In this document: positions 23,789-34,371 of the stretch, one piece after another
Position numbering within the stretch: the first letter of the stretch is position 1
Layout of the letters: each line of letters starts with the position of its first letter
DNA from: Capra hircus
Lineage: Eukaryota; Chordata; Mammalia; Artiodactyla; Bovidae
Length of the DNA stretch: 64,000 nucleotides
Direction: 5' to 3'
Assembly (NCBI RefSeq): GCF_001704415.2
Contig: NC_030821.1
Location: 36,625,210-36,689,209, forward strand
Made by a program: the position numbers and the translations under genes
The notes under the pieces: model-generated
What the model saw: the letters and a program-made list of their open reading frames with translations, nothing else
Database searches by the model: none
What the model was told of the DNA's origin: nothing

Positions 23789-23985
23789 GGGGCTTCACTG
23801 GCAGCTCAGTGGTAAAGTGCAGGAGACTTGGGTTTGATCCCTGGTCAGCAAGATCCCCTGGAGAAGGAAATGGCAATCCATCTCAGTATTCTTGCTTGAG
23901 AAATCCCATGCACAGAGGAGCATGACAGATTGCAGTCCATGGGGTTGCCAAGATTCGTACATGACTTAGCAACTAAACCACCACT
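23789..23985 (+). mobile_element. Bov-tA SINE with head deletion
   Basis: 'gggggcttcactggcagctc' then 'agtggtaaagtgcaggagac': about 18 bp of the usual 'aatctgcctgc' segment between the A and B boxes are missing. The B-box 'gggtttgatccctgg' and BovA body remain. Tail degraded. Confidence 0.9.
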
Positions 23986-24610
23986 ATCATTGATAATGGG
24001 TGGAAGGAATAAGTAGAAATTCATATGAAATGAGATAATTTACAGTTTTTCTTCAAATCCCTCAGGAGATGAGGAATAGGAAGCAAAAAAGGATTTACAA
24101 TGAAAAACTTTCCCCAATTAATTTGCAGGGTAAGCAGACCGAGTGTTTGTGATCAGAGGCAGGCTGGCACTAGTCCAGATAGTCTTATGTCTCTAAGACT
24201 GGATTGTGCCCCTGGGCTTTTAAGACCAGAGATTTCCTGGAACCAGTTTTAAGTTATGCTGTTATAGTCTGTTTTCTGCTCTATTACATTGTAGTCTAAA
24301 GTAATTATTGGGTATAGTTGTGAAATGAGTTGGAAAAACTAGGGTCTCCTTTGTGTAGCAGGAGTAGTTTTGGCTCCTGGAAACTTCCAAGCCAAATAGA
24401 ACACACAATTACTGAACCCACCATATCCCACGTTCAATATATAAGGGTCTTCCCTCCTTGAATGTTATAATCTCTTAAGCTAGGTTCATGGATTTATACA
24501 CCTCTCCAAGGGGCATATAGCCCCAAAAGATTAAGAATCACCTAAGTGTATACTACATATTTTGTGCTTTTTTACTGCATTATTTTTAAAAATAACTATT
24601 ATACTGTACT
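23986..24610. other. Unassigned interval
   Basis: No repeat or gene recognised. Confidence 0.4.
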
Positions 24611-24621
24611 TCTTTTCACTA

Positions 24622-24837
24622 TGTTGTTGTTATGGTTTAGTCTCTAAGTCATGTCTGGCTCTTTGCGACCCCATGAACTGTAACATGCCAGGCTTCTCTG
24701 TCCATGGAATTTCCCAGGCAAGAGTACTTGAGTGGATTGCCGTTTCTTTCTCCCGGGGATCTTGCCATCTAGGGATAAAACCTGAGTCTCCTGCATTGGC
24801 AGGCAGATTCTTTACCACCTTGCCACCAGGGAAGCCC
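24622..24837 (-). mobile_element. Bov-tA SINE, first of a tandem pair
   Basis: Full-length antisense Bov-tA bracketed by a perfect 11 bp direct repeat 'tcttttcacta' (24611-24621 and 24838-24848). The right-hand copy also serves as the left flank of the next SINE. Confidence 0.96.
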
Positions 24838-24848
24838 TCTTTTCACTA

Positions 24849-25063
24849 GGTGTGTCCCTGCTCAGTCACTCATTCGTGTCCCACTCTTTGCAACCCTATG
24901 AACTGTAGCCCACCAGGATCCTCTATTCAAGGGATTTCCCAGGCAAACATACTACAGTGGTTTGCCATTTCCTCCTCCAGTGAATCTTCGTGACTCAGGA
25001 ATCAAACCCACGGCTCCTGCGTTGGCAGGCCGATTCTTTACCGTTGAGCCACCTGGGAAGCTC
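24849..25063 (-). mobile_element. Bov-tA SINE, second of a tandem pair
   Basis: Second antisense Bov-tA, more diverged ('ccaccaggatcctctattca', 'tttgccatttcctcctccag'), flanked by 'cttttcact' at 24839-24847 and again at 25064-25072. The same target sequence is therefore present three times around two SINEs. Confidence 0.95.
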
Positions 25064-25194
25064 CTTTTCACTGTGAACCATCTCAGATTCTCTTAGGTAC
25101 AAGGGTTGTAGATGATGAATGAAAGTGGACAAATAGTGCTGAATGATGATTATTTAACTGACTTAAAATTGAATGTGAGTTCCTCAATTTAAAC

Positions 25195-26145
25195 AGGAAT
25201 AATTATATGACCCAGAAATTCCATACATATATATATATATCCATATATATATGTATATATGTATCCAAGAGAATTGAAAGCATGTGTTTAAACAAAAACC
25301 TATACAAAAATGTTATAGCAGCATTATGCATGCTACTTCAGAAGTGAAGATAACATAAATTTCCATCAGGGGCTGAGCAGATAAACAAAATGTGATATTT
25401 ACATACAGTAAAATATGATTTAGCCTTAGAATGAACTGAGTAGATACATGCTACAGTATGGATGAACCTAGAAAATATTATTCTAAGTCAGATGTAGAAG
25501 GTCATTAGTGTTCACTTCAGTTCAGTTCAGTTCAGTTCAGTCACTTAGTTGTGTCCGACTCTTTGTGAGCCCATGAATCCTGTGACCCCAGGCCTCCCTG
25601 TCCATCACCAACTCCCGGAGTTCACTCAGACTCACGTCCATCGAGTCCGTGATGCCATCCAGCCATCTCATCCTCTGTTGTCCCCTTCTCCTCCTGCCCC
25701 CAATCCCTCCCAGCATCAGAGTCTTTTCCAATGAGTCAACTCTTCACATGAGGTGGCCAAAGTACTAGAGTTTCAGCTTTAGCATCATTCCTTCCAAAGA
25801 AATCCCAGGGCTGATCTCCTTCAAAATGGACTGGTTGGATCTCCTTGCAGTCCAAGGGACTCTCAAGAGTCTTCTCCAACACCACAGTTCAAAAGCATCA
25901 ATTCACTTACATTTATGCAAAATGTCCAGAGTGGGCAAATCCCTGGACAAAATGTAGATTAATGGTTGCTAGATGCTGGAGAAAGGAGGGACATTGTCCT
26001 GTTACAATGAATGGGATTTCTTTGGTGGAGAGGACTGATGGAAATGTTCTAGAATTAGAAGTGACAGTTGTATATAAAAACTACTCAAGTGTGTGTTTTT
26101 AAATGGTAAATGTTTTAATTGAATTATATCTCAATAAAAATGAAT
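25195..26145 (+). mobile_element. Old L1 (L1M) 3' end, split by a BovB tail
   Basis: L1M order: 'gacccagaaattccatac', an AT run (25227-25262), 'caagagaattgaaagcatgt', 'atagcagcattatgcatgct', 'atggatgaacctagaaaata'. After the BovB it resumes: 'aaaatgtccagagtgggcaa', 'gattaatggttgctagatgc', 'tggaaatgttctagaattag' and 'attatatctcaataaaaa'. The two halves are consecutive in the consensus. Confidence 0.9.
25518..25901 (-). mobile_element. BovB LINE, about 384 bp 3' fragment
   Basis: Antisense BovB tail opening with four 'ttcag' units and covering the last ~125 codons of ORF2; 25537-25731 is open on the minus strand. It is flanked by 'ttcactt' at 25511-25517 and 25902-25908, inside an older L1. 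Its 7167-7347 counterpart differs at about one base over ~165 bp. Confidence 0.95.
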
Positions 26146-26219
26146 GTGCTAAGTCAAAAAATAAAATAAAACTAAATTAAAAACCTGCATCTATGGTGGT
26201 ATTCCAAGAAGCCCATGCA

Positions 26220-26445
26220 TGTGTGTGCATGCTAAATCACTTCAGTCGTGTCTGACTCTTTGTGACGCCATGGACTATAGTCTGCCAGGCTCCTCTGTCC
26301 ATGGGATTCTCCAGGCAGGAATACTGGAGTGGGTTGCCATGCCCTGCTCCAGGGGATCTTGTTGACCCAGGATTCAAATCCACCTCTCTTTCATCTCCTG
26401 TATTGGGAGGCGAGCTCTTTACCACTAGCGCCACCTGGGAAGCCC
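26220..26445 (-). mobile_element. Bov-tA SINE (long-head subtype)
   Basis: Antisense: 'gctaaatcacttcagtcgtg', 'gggttgccatgccctgctcc', 'ctctttcatctcctgtattg', head 'agcgccacctgggaagccct'. The tail merges with a TG-rich 'gcatgtgtgtgcatgc'. Confidence 0.94.
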
Positions 26446-27828
26446 TCCAAGTATCTCCCATTTTCTCTCTGGAAGGGGCATGACCCCATCCATGCTTTCC
26501 CAGCTACTGCTTGGGAGTCTGGCTTCCCACCAGCCTGCATCTAGGGCTGAATGGGATCTTCCCCTTTGGGATACTAAAGAGCCTTGTCACACTCTCAGCT
26601 ACTGGGAGTCACTAAAAAAAGACAAAGACAGCTTAGGCATTCATAGAGGTTTGAGAGACAGTCAGGAGCTTGGCTGGGCCGATTGAAGAGGTTCATCTAT
26701 GCAGAACCAGTCTGTCAAGACTGGGAGAAACAGCTGTTTTATCTGATGCACAGAAACAAACACATTTAGTCCTGAGTTTCTTTCAGCTTAAACCCTCAAA
26801 TTTAACCAGCCTATTAAGACCACAGGAGTTGGAAACAGAAATCTTTTCGTGTTATCAGTATCATCTGGGGATGCACCCTCAGTACTGATTTATACAGATG
26901 AGCGAGGGACACCAACAAATTAAAAATATTCCGACATGCTTCCATTGGAGTGCAGCCATAAACCAACGAAGCCACACTCCTGCCTCAGACCCCTTAACTC
27001 TAGTAATATAGGAGCCATTCGGAGACTTGCTGTATTGTGCATTTCAGTCCTGGCCACATAAGAGGTGATCAATTAACACTGGTCAGATGAATATATGAGC
27101 CAATACAGGATGAGAAAGGGGCTCTGTGATTCATGATTCATTGCAGCTTTTAAAATTTACAATGCCAACTTAATCATCTTCTTCATCTCTAATCAAGGCC
27201 TTTTAAAATTTACTCTTCATGTGCTTCACTAATGTGATAAAGGGTTAGCAGGAAAAACAAAGCAGAACTGGAGGGAATAAGTATGAATTTCTCTCCCTTC
27301 TAGCACAGAATAGTATTCCTCTGGCATTCCCAATAGATTAAAATCTTCTTTGAGGCAATGAGAAAGGCCAAGATAATTTAACTTTAATTTGGTCAGTCGT
27401 GGCTTTGCCAGATGAAGACATAGGCATTTGGTTCCTTAACCAGTTGTTGAACAGCCACTGACATACCTGTTAATTCATTCTTATTTCAAACAGGTGTTTC
27501 ATATTTCTTTTAGAGGCAATCTCAATAAGAGACAAGGTACAAAGAGATAAGGTACAAAAAATGTTTATCTTGCTGATTGAAGCATGGTCTTTAAACATTA
27601 AACTGAAGTTTTTCTGTATCTGTAATGTTCTTCTTGAAAGCTCTATGTTGTTAAATTTCCACAAGGAAAAATACTGTCAACTTTTATGATGTCTGTCTTC
27701 TTAATTTTCTTAAGCTGTGTGAAATTGTATTTTCTGCTACTAATCTGAGTATTTAAGATCTAATTTCAATATTTAAAAATAATATGTTATAATTCTACTT
27801 CTTGACTTATCAAATTTAGATGCTACGT
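26446..27828. other. Repeat-poor interval, candidate conserved non-coding sequence at 26.9-27.3 kb
   Basis: About 1.4 kb with no repeat recognised. The 26920-27270 part has duplicated AT-rich 'ttttaaaatttac' blocks (27149 and 27201 areas) and homeodomain-like sites, and looks single-copy. Small frames at 26480-26888 are unsupported. Confidence 0.3.
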
Positions 27829-27839
27829 ATTGATGCCCT

Positions 27840-28056
27840 TGGGCTTCTCAGGTAGCACTAATGGTTAAGAACCCTCCTGCCAATGCAGGAGACATAAGAG
27901 ATGCAGGTTCTATCCTTGGTCAGGAAGATCCCCTGGAGGAGGAAAAGACAACCTGTTCCAGTGTTCTTGCCTAGAAAATTCCATGGTCAGAGGAGCCTGG
28001 GAGGCTACGGTCCATAGGGTCTTGAAGACATGCCTGGAGCGACTTGGCACACATGC
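27840..28056 (+). mobile_element. Bov-tA SINE (long-head subtype)
   Basis: Head 'gggcttctcaggtagcacta', 'gagacataagagatgcaggt', BovA body, tail 'gagcgacttggcacacatgc'. Flanked by an 11 bp duplication with one mismatch (27829-27839 and 28057-28067). Confidence 0.93.
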
Positions 28057-28067
28057 ATTGATTCCCT

Positions 28068-28560
28068 CTGTGAAAGATGAGAATGTAAATTCATGTAGTA
28101 CTTGCATTTAAATTGTAGCTAAGTGCAGCATTTTAAAACACACAGCTGAATATAAAAGCTTTCTTTAGCTTTATTGCTACTTTTCTGGTTATAGAAGTCA
28201 TACATGCTATAGTAAACATTTTGGTTTCCTGCCCAGAGCTCTTCTATTGGATCATTGCCTCTATCCTCCAGCTGCTGTGAGTGCTGGCTGCTAATGACCA
28301 ATGCCCTGATCATGTGGTTATCCTCACTCCCAACACTCTAGGGGGCTACCATGCAGTGACTGAGAGTGCTCAGACCAAGGGACCAGCTGTATGGGAAAGT
28401 AGGTGTGACTATGGGTACATAACCATGGGCTCTCTGGTTCTACCTTATAACTCAGAATTCTGCTGCTCGCCTGACTGAATGGTATTTAGACAACTGAAGC
28501 AGCAGTTGATCCGCAAGCATAGAGAAAACACCATCCTTCTGGTAAATATATCAAAGTAAT
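28068..28560. other. Unassigned interval
   Basis: No repeat or gene recognised. A 65-codon frame at 28281-28478 has no support. Confidence 0.4.
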
Positions 28561-28561
28561 G

Positions 28562-28641
28562 GACTTCCCAACTCAGAGACCAAACCCATGTCTCCTACAT
28601 TGCAGTCGGATTCTTTACAGCTGAGCCACTAGGGAAGTCCC
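28562..28641 (-). mobile_element. Bov-tA SINE, tRNA head only
   Basis: About 80 bp in antisense: 'gaccaaacccatgtctccta' to 'gagccactagggaagtccc'. The BovA body is absent. Confidence 0.85.
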
Positions 28642-28649
28642 AGTATTCT

Positions 28650-28895
28650 CTGTATGTATATACAGTCATTGAATCAATTCCCTGCTTTTCCTGATAATTA
28701 GATGTATAAGGGTTATGATAAAAAGCATTTGTACATACATCTTTGCACACATCCAGTTATTTTCATGGGATGCATTTTTAGAAGTGCAACTATTAGGTTA
28801 AAGTATATAATTTAAGGATTTTACTTCTTTCTGACAAATACCCTTCAGTGAGCTTTGTATGAGACTGACAGTTTTCCCACAGCTTTGCTGGCACG
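28650..28895 (-). mobile_element. Old L1 (L1M) fragment, antisense
   Basis: 'catctttgcacacatccagt', 'gcatttttagaagtgcaact' and 'attaggttaaagtatataat' match the antisense of the L1M 3' region upstream of the tail. It forms the pre-insertion context of the adjacent BovB. Confidence 0.65.
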
Positions 28896-28934
28896 TGGAC
28901 AGTGACATTTTAGTGCTCAATAAACCTATAGATT

Positions 28935-30921
28935 GATTAAAAAAAAAAACCTCTGTCTTTATTTAGACAGTGTGCCTGAAGAACTATGGATGGCGGTTCG
29001 TGACATTATACAGGCGGCAGTGATCAAGACCATCCCCAAGAAAAAGAAATGCAAAAAGGCAAGATGGTTGTCTGACGAGGCCTTACAAAGAGCTGAGAAA
29101 AGAAAAGATGCAAAAGGCAAAGGAGAAAAGGAAAGAGATACCCATTTGAATTCAGAGTTCCAAAGAACAGCAAGGAGAGATAAAGTCTTCCTCAGTGATC
29201 AATGCAAAGAAATAGAGGGAAACAATAGAATGGGAAAGATTAGAGATCTCTTCAAGAAAATTAGAGATATCAAAGAAACATTTCATGCTAAGATGGGCAC
29301 AATAAAGGACAGAAATGGTATGGACCTAACAGAAGCAGAAGATATTAAGAGGTGGCAAGAATACACAGAAGAACTGTACAAAACAGATCTTCATGACCCA
29401 GATCACCACAATGGTGTGATTACTGGACTAGAGCCAGACATCCTGGAGTGCAATGTCAAGTGGGCCTTAGGAAGCAACACTATGAACAAAGCTAGTGCAG
29501 GTGATGGAATTCCAGCTGAGCTATTTCAAATCCTAGAAGATTATGTTGTGAAAGTGCTGCACTCGATATGCCAGAAAATCTGGAAAACTCAGCAATGTCC
29601 ACAGGATTGGAAAAGGTCAGTTTTCATTCCAATCCCAAAGAAAGGCAATGCCAAAGAATGCTCAACCTTCCGCACAATTGCACTCATTTCACAGGCTAGC
29701 AAAGTAATGCTCAAAATTCTCCACGCCAGGCTTCAATAGTATGGGAACTGTGAACTTCCAGATGTTCAAACTGGTTTTAGAAAAGGCAAAGGAGCCAAAG
29801 ATCAAATTGCCAACATCCACTGGATCATGGAAAAAGCAAGAGAGTTCCAGAAAAACATCTATTTCTGCTTTATTGACTATGCCAAAGCCTTTTACTGTGT
29901 GGATCACAAACAACTGGAAAATTCTTACAGAGGTGGGAATATCAGACCACCTGACCTGCCTCCTGAGAAATTTGTAAGCAGGTCAAGAAGCAACAGTTAG
30001 AACTGGTTCCAAACTGGGAAAGGAGTACGTCAAGGCTGTATATTGTCACCCTGCTTATTTAACTTATATGCAGAGTACATCTTGAGAAATCCTGGGCTGG
30101 ATGAAATACATGCTGGAATCAAGATTCCTGGGAGAAATATCAATAACCTCAGACATTCAGATGACACCACCCTTATGGCATAAAGAGAAGAAGAACTAAA
30201 GAACCTCTTGATGAAAGTGAAAGAGGAAAGTGAAAAATTTGGCTTAAAGCTCAACATTCAGAAAACTAAAATCATGGTATCCCATCCCATCACTTCATGG
30301 CAAATAGATGGGGAAACAATGGAAACAGTGAGAGACTATTTTTAGAGGCTCCAAAATCACTGCAGATGGTGACTGCAGCCATGAAATTAAAAGATGTTTG
30401 CTCCTTGGAAGAAAAACTATGACCAACCTAGACAGCATATTAAAAAACAGAGACATTACTTTGCCAGCAACGGTCCATCTAGTCAAGGCTATGGTTTTTC
30501 CAGTGGTCATGTATGGATGTGAGAGTTGGACTAGAAAGAAAGAATTGATGCTTTTGAACTGTGGTGTTGGAGAAGACTATTGAGAGTCCCTTGGATGGCA
30601 AGGAGATCCAACGAGTCCATCCTAAAGGAAATCGATCCTGAATATTCATTGGAAGGACTGATGGTGAAGCTGAAACTCTAATACTTTGGCCACCTGATGC
30701 AAATAACTGACTCACTGGAAAAGACCCTGATGCTGGGAAAGATTGAAGGCAGGAGGATAAGAGGCTGACAGAGGATGAGATGGTTGAATGGCATCACCGA
30801 CGCAATGACATGAGTTTGAGTAGGCTCTGGGAGTTGATGATGGTCAGGGAAGCAGGTTTGCTATAGTCAATGAGGTCGCAAAGAGTTGGAGATGACTGAG
30901 CGACTGAACTGAAGTGAACTG
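28935..30921 (+). mobile_element. BovB LINE, 2.0 kb, best-preserved copy
   Basis: Flanked by a perfect 13 bp duplication 'aaacctatagatt' (28922-28934 and 30922-30934). Recognisable BovB starts near 28963, so about 28 bp at the 5' junction (with A10) are not BovB-like. It spans the linker, RT and C-terminal part of ORF2. Motif A Asp is at 29875-29877 (I-D-Y-A-K-A-F context). Motif C at 30154-30165 reads H-S-D-D, a change from Y-A-D-D. The first 268 codons are open, then a stop (29737-29739), a frameshift near 29908 and further breaks follow. Confidence 0.97.
28963..30900 (+). pseudogene. BovB ORF2 remnant (reverse transcriptase), broken
   Basis: Decayed ORF2 within the copy above. In the intact element this protein provides an apurinic-type endonuclease and a reverse transcriptase for target-primed reverse transcription; the endonuclease part is missing here. 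The lysine-rich linker (KKKKCKK) and the RT entry block (GDGIPAELFQIL, then PIPKKGNA) are read without interruption to 29736. After the stop at 29737 the frame continues through motif A (29875) until the deletion near 29908. The open stretch reflects limited decay, not evidence of function. Confidence 0.93.
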
Positions 30922-30992
30922 AAACCTATAGATTAGAACTGATAATTTAGAGTGAAAGTTTTAAAATGATCAACTGAATAGACTTTTAAAAT

Positions 30993-31041
30993 TATGGGGT
31001 CACAAAGAGTTGGACACGACTGAGCTACTCAACTGAACTGA
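30993..31041 (+). mobile_element. BovB or BovA 3' terminus, 49 bp
   Basis: 'atggggtcacaaagagttgg', 'acacgactgagctactcaac' and 'tgaactgaa' are the last ~50 bp of BovB/BovA, isolated 70 bp downstream of the larger copy. No flanking duplication is evident. Confidence 0.85.
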
Positions 31042-31346
31042 ATCAATATTTGAAATGAATGCTTAAAATACAAAAATATTGAAACTATTAAGTCCTTACA
31101 GGTTTAGTGATTAAAATAACTTAATTGAATTTTTATAACCTAAGGAGGTACACTTTTTAAATTATTATTATCCAGTAAAACAGGGAACAGACCATCTGTG
31201 AAACAGACTGAACTGCTTTTATTTATACAGCTAGTTAGAGACAGTTTCGTCTGCCTGACCCCTAACGTCTGATTTTTCTACATGGCCTTCTATCTCTCAC
31301 AGGTTATCTTAAAACTCCAAATATTATAGTATAAAAATAAAGTCAA

Positions 31347-31468
31347 GGGACTTCCCTGTTGGTTCCATGGCTAAGACTGTGCTCCCAATGCAAGGGGCCA
31401 GGTTTGATCTCTGGTCAGGGAACTAGATCCCACAGGCTGCAACTAAGACCCAGTGCAGCCAAATAAAC
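31347..31468 (+). mobile_element. CHR-type tRNA-derived SINE with perfect 16 bp TSD
   Basis: 'gggacttccctgttggttcc', 'aatgcaaggggccaggtttg', 'ggtcagggaactagatccca' and 'caggctgcaactaagaccca', with A-rich tail. The duplication 'ataaaaataaagtcaa' is exact at 31331-31346 and 31469-31484. Confidence 0.93.
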
Positions 31469-31484
31469 ATAAAAATAAAGTCAA

Positions 31485-33735
31485 CAAAGAGAAAGATCTG
31501 ATGAATGTTAATTAAGAGGCTGATAATATCTGAAATATTAATGGAAAGCGTCCCTATGTGACCTGTTAAACCTTTCTCTGTGTTGCCTGTTACCCTTTTC
31601 CATAAAGGTAATCATTGCTTTAGCAGATGCTCACCATCAAGAAGAAAAATGCAGACCCTAAGAAGGTAAAATCAAAAGGATATCATTCCTAATGTGACTT
31701 TAGCCCAGAGGGGCAGAGATTTCTTTTGCTTTCTCTTTTCTTTTTTTTCCCCTGCCTCAGTGGAAATTAAAAGGGGTTTGCTGCATTTCCTTGGCAGGTC
31801 TTTCCAAGAAGTTTTGAAGAGTAGGAGACCATTCTCTCCCCCCCAACCTCTTCTCTTTTTTTCCTGCTGGAGTTTGCTGAGCTGCAGTCGGTTGTATTTG
31901 CTGAGGCTGAGGCAGGAGTGAGCAGCAGGAGTACTGACAGAGTGGCATGCCACCTCCAGGCAGGAAAAGGGCAGAAGTTGTCCTCTGTTCCTGTGGCCTG
32001 CACATGCCAGGGAAGAAATCCAGATGAGGGAGCTGAAAATTGATAACTAAGTTGACTGCACACTGTCAACGAAGCACTAAGTATGGGAGCTGTGGGGACT
32101 AGACCACCCTAGCAATGGAGCAACCAAGATGGGGGTCCACTCTATTGGGGAAAAGGGTCAGTCTACATGAAATTCAAAGAATCTATAGCCTCAATATCAG
32201 TATTTCTGAGACACTTATCTAAGTTGCTTTTTTTATCTTGCCCTGCTCCAGCCAGTGAGATGGGAGAGGGTGAAGAACTGCCCTGTTAGCCGACTTAGAG
32301 CCTTGCCACTTTTCTAAATTGACTGATAAATCACCTGATGGCACCCAATTTACTGAAGCAGTGTGGATGTAGTTGCAGTAATAAGGTGTGGAGTGGGTGC
32401 AGTAAAGTGGAACATGCCCCAAAACAAATTATTTCATTTATAGAGATAGTTTTACCACTAAACGTCAGGTCTTGTCTATCCCCCTAATTTTAAAATATTT
32501 GATTGGTTCCAGATGGAATGGTAACATCTCAATACAAAATTTGGCAAAAGTGAAGTAATTTCATGTTATTTTATGTGGGACATTCAAGCAGAGGATGGAG
32601 GGGAGGGCAATTGAAGATATGAGTCAAAGCTTGGTTATGTCACATGAATTTTCATTGAACATTGGCTGTATGATTCAAATGCTCACTTGATAATGTTCTT
32701 TTTGCAACAGTTTTAATCAGTGTAAAAATTGTTGTATTGTAATAGATGCTTTGGGGGGAATAACAGCAACCCCAGGTCTTCTAGCTGGAATTGACCCCAG
32801 ATCTTATAGCTGGAATTGAGACAGAATTTTATTGACCCATCACCTAAAACCATAACTTTACCCACAATCCAATATTTGAAAAGAGACGGGAAGTTTCATA
32901 AGCTTCCATGCCACAGCGCACTCAACATTTGATTCTATTCATAGATGAGGTAGAGAAATAGAGAGGAAGAGGTGCTATTTATGGAATCCTAACAAGGAAA
33001 GGATTCCTGCCTGAAGAGACCCAATTTGGTTTAGCAAATTTACAGACAAGTTTGAACATGTAATAGTCTGGGTCATCTAAAGACTATGGGATTCGTCCAA
33101 TTCACATGATAAGTTATGAGAAAGTGTATTTGTCCACATGCATTTTTACAGGTATGATTGACTGTAACATTTGGATATGAGAAATGTTCATTTTCTTTGA
33201 GTGAATTATATTTAGGCCTAACTTCTTTTTCATCAAGGCAAAAAGAGAGTCCATCTCATTATTTTGGAGGAAAGGAGGAGCAAGTGAGAGATAGATGGAG
33301 AGTATTTTCTATCTTTGGATGATACAATAATCCAAAAGAAGTACAGCTAGCTAAGAAATGGGTTAAGGGTCTGGTCTTTATTTCAGGAGGCCTTTATTTC
33401 CCCTGATATAAGGAGAAATCAACATTGCTGACTTTCTACACAGCAGGCAGAATGAAGCAAATACTATTCTCTTGATATTTAAGGGACTTAATATCCCAGT
33501 GAGGAAAATGAGATTCAAACATGTGACTAGATAATGTAAAAGTAACTAATTGAATAACTCAAAATATAAGGGCTTTGAGGGTGCAAAAAAGTAATCACCT
33601 TCTAGATGAGTTGGTTAGATTGGACTGGACAAGATAGGTCTGTGGCATGAAGTAAAGGTTAATGTGAGGTTTTTGAAAATTAATTTTTAAATTTAGTTTA
33701 ATTTAATATTTTAAATTTAATTTTAATTTGATTTT
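31485..33735. other. Long unassigned interval
   Basis: About 2.25 kb without a recognised repeat. Several 75-100 codon frames overlap at 31672-32069 on both strands, in a G+C-richer patch with pyrimidine runs. They share no recognisable domain, and mutual overlap on both strands argues against coding. Confidence 0.4.
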
Positions 33736-33739
33736 TAAT

Positions 33740-34095
33740 TTAAATACTTTACTTTTTATTGCTTTACAGTGTTGTGTTAGTTTCTGCTATAGAGCGAAGT
33801 GAATCAGACATGCATATACATATATCCCCTCTTTTTTAGATTTCCTTCCCGTTTAGATCACCACAGAGCATTGAGTGGCGTTCCCTGGGCTATAAAGTAG
33901 GTTCCCTTTAGTTATCTATTTGAGGCATAGTAGTGCATATATGTCAAACCCAGTCTCCAGATTCATCCTATCCCCTCCTTCCCCCCTCGGTATCCGTGTG
34001 TTTGTACTCTATGTCTGTGTCTCTACTTCTTTGTGAATAAGATCATCTGTACTATTTTTCTAGATTCCACATGTATGTGTTAATATATACAATAC
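33740..34095 (-). mobile_element. L1 3' UTR, antisense
   Basis: 'gctttacagtgttgtgttag', 'tttctgctatagagcgaagt', 'ggttccctttagttatctat' and 'tagattccacatgtatgtgt'. The T/A-rich run before it (33675-33750) is the reversed poly-A region. Confidence 0.92.
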
Positions 34096-34371
34096 TTGTT
34101 TTCCCCTAATGTCAGTTTTTAAGGCAGGATGATGTGATATGTTATTTGTTCTCTTGAAGTGAACAAGAAGTACTTTTCCCCTTTCCTAGCCTAAGAATGC
34201 AGACAGACTTTCTGATTCTAGCAGAGGCTTTGGCCTTGGCCCAAGAAACAGAGTTTTCCAGACCTCTAGAAGCAATTCCCTTCACACTCTTATATTCTTT
34301 TATTAGGGATGTGGAGGCTCACTGAAGGAGCGAGGAGGGAGGCTGAACTTGGAGGCTGTATGTTCAGTGAC

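Noticed and set aside
24622..25063. tRNA genes
   Set aside because: The tRNA-Glu-like heads in all Bov-tA and CHR copies lack an intact acceptor stem and cloverleaf; they are SINE promoters, not tRNA genes.
31672..32069. Overlapping 75-100 codon frames in a GC-richer patch, possible exon
   Set aside because: Frames are open on both strands with no splice-site pair or domain to support one; chance is more likely.
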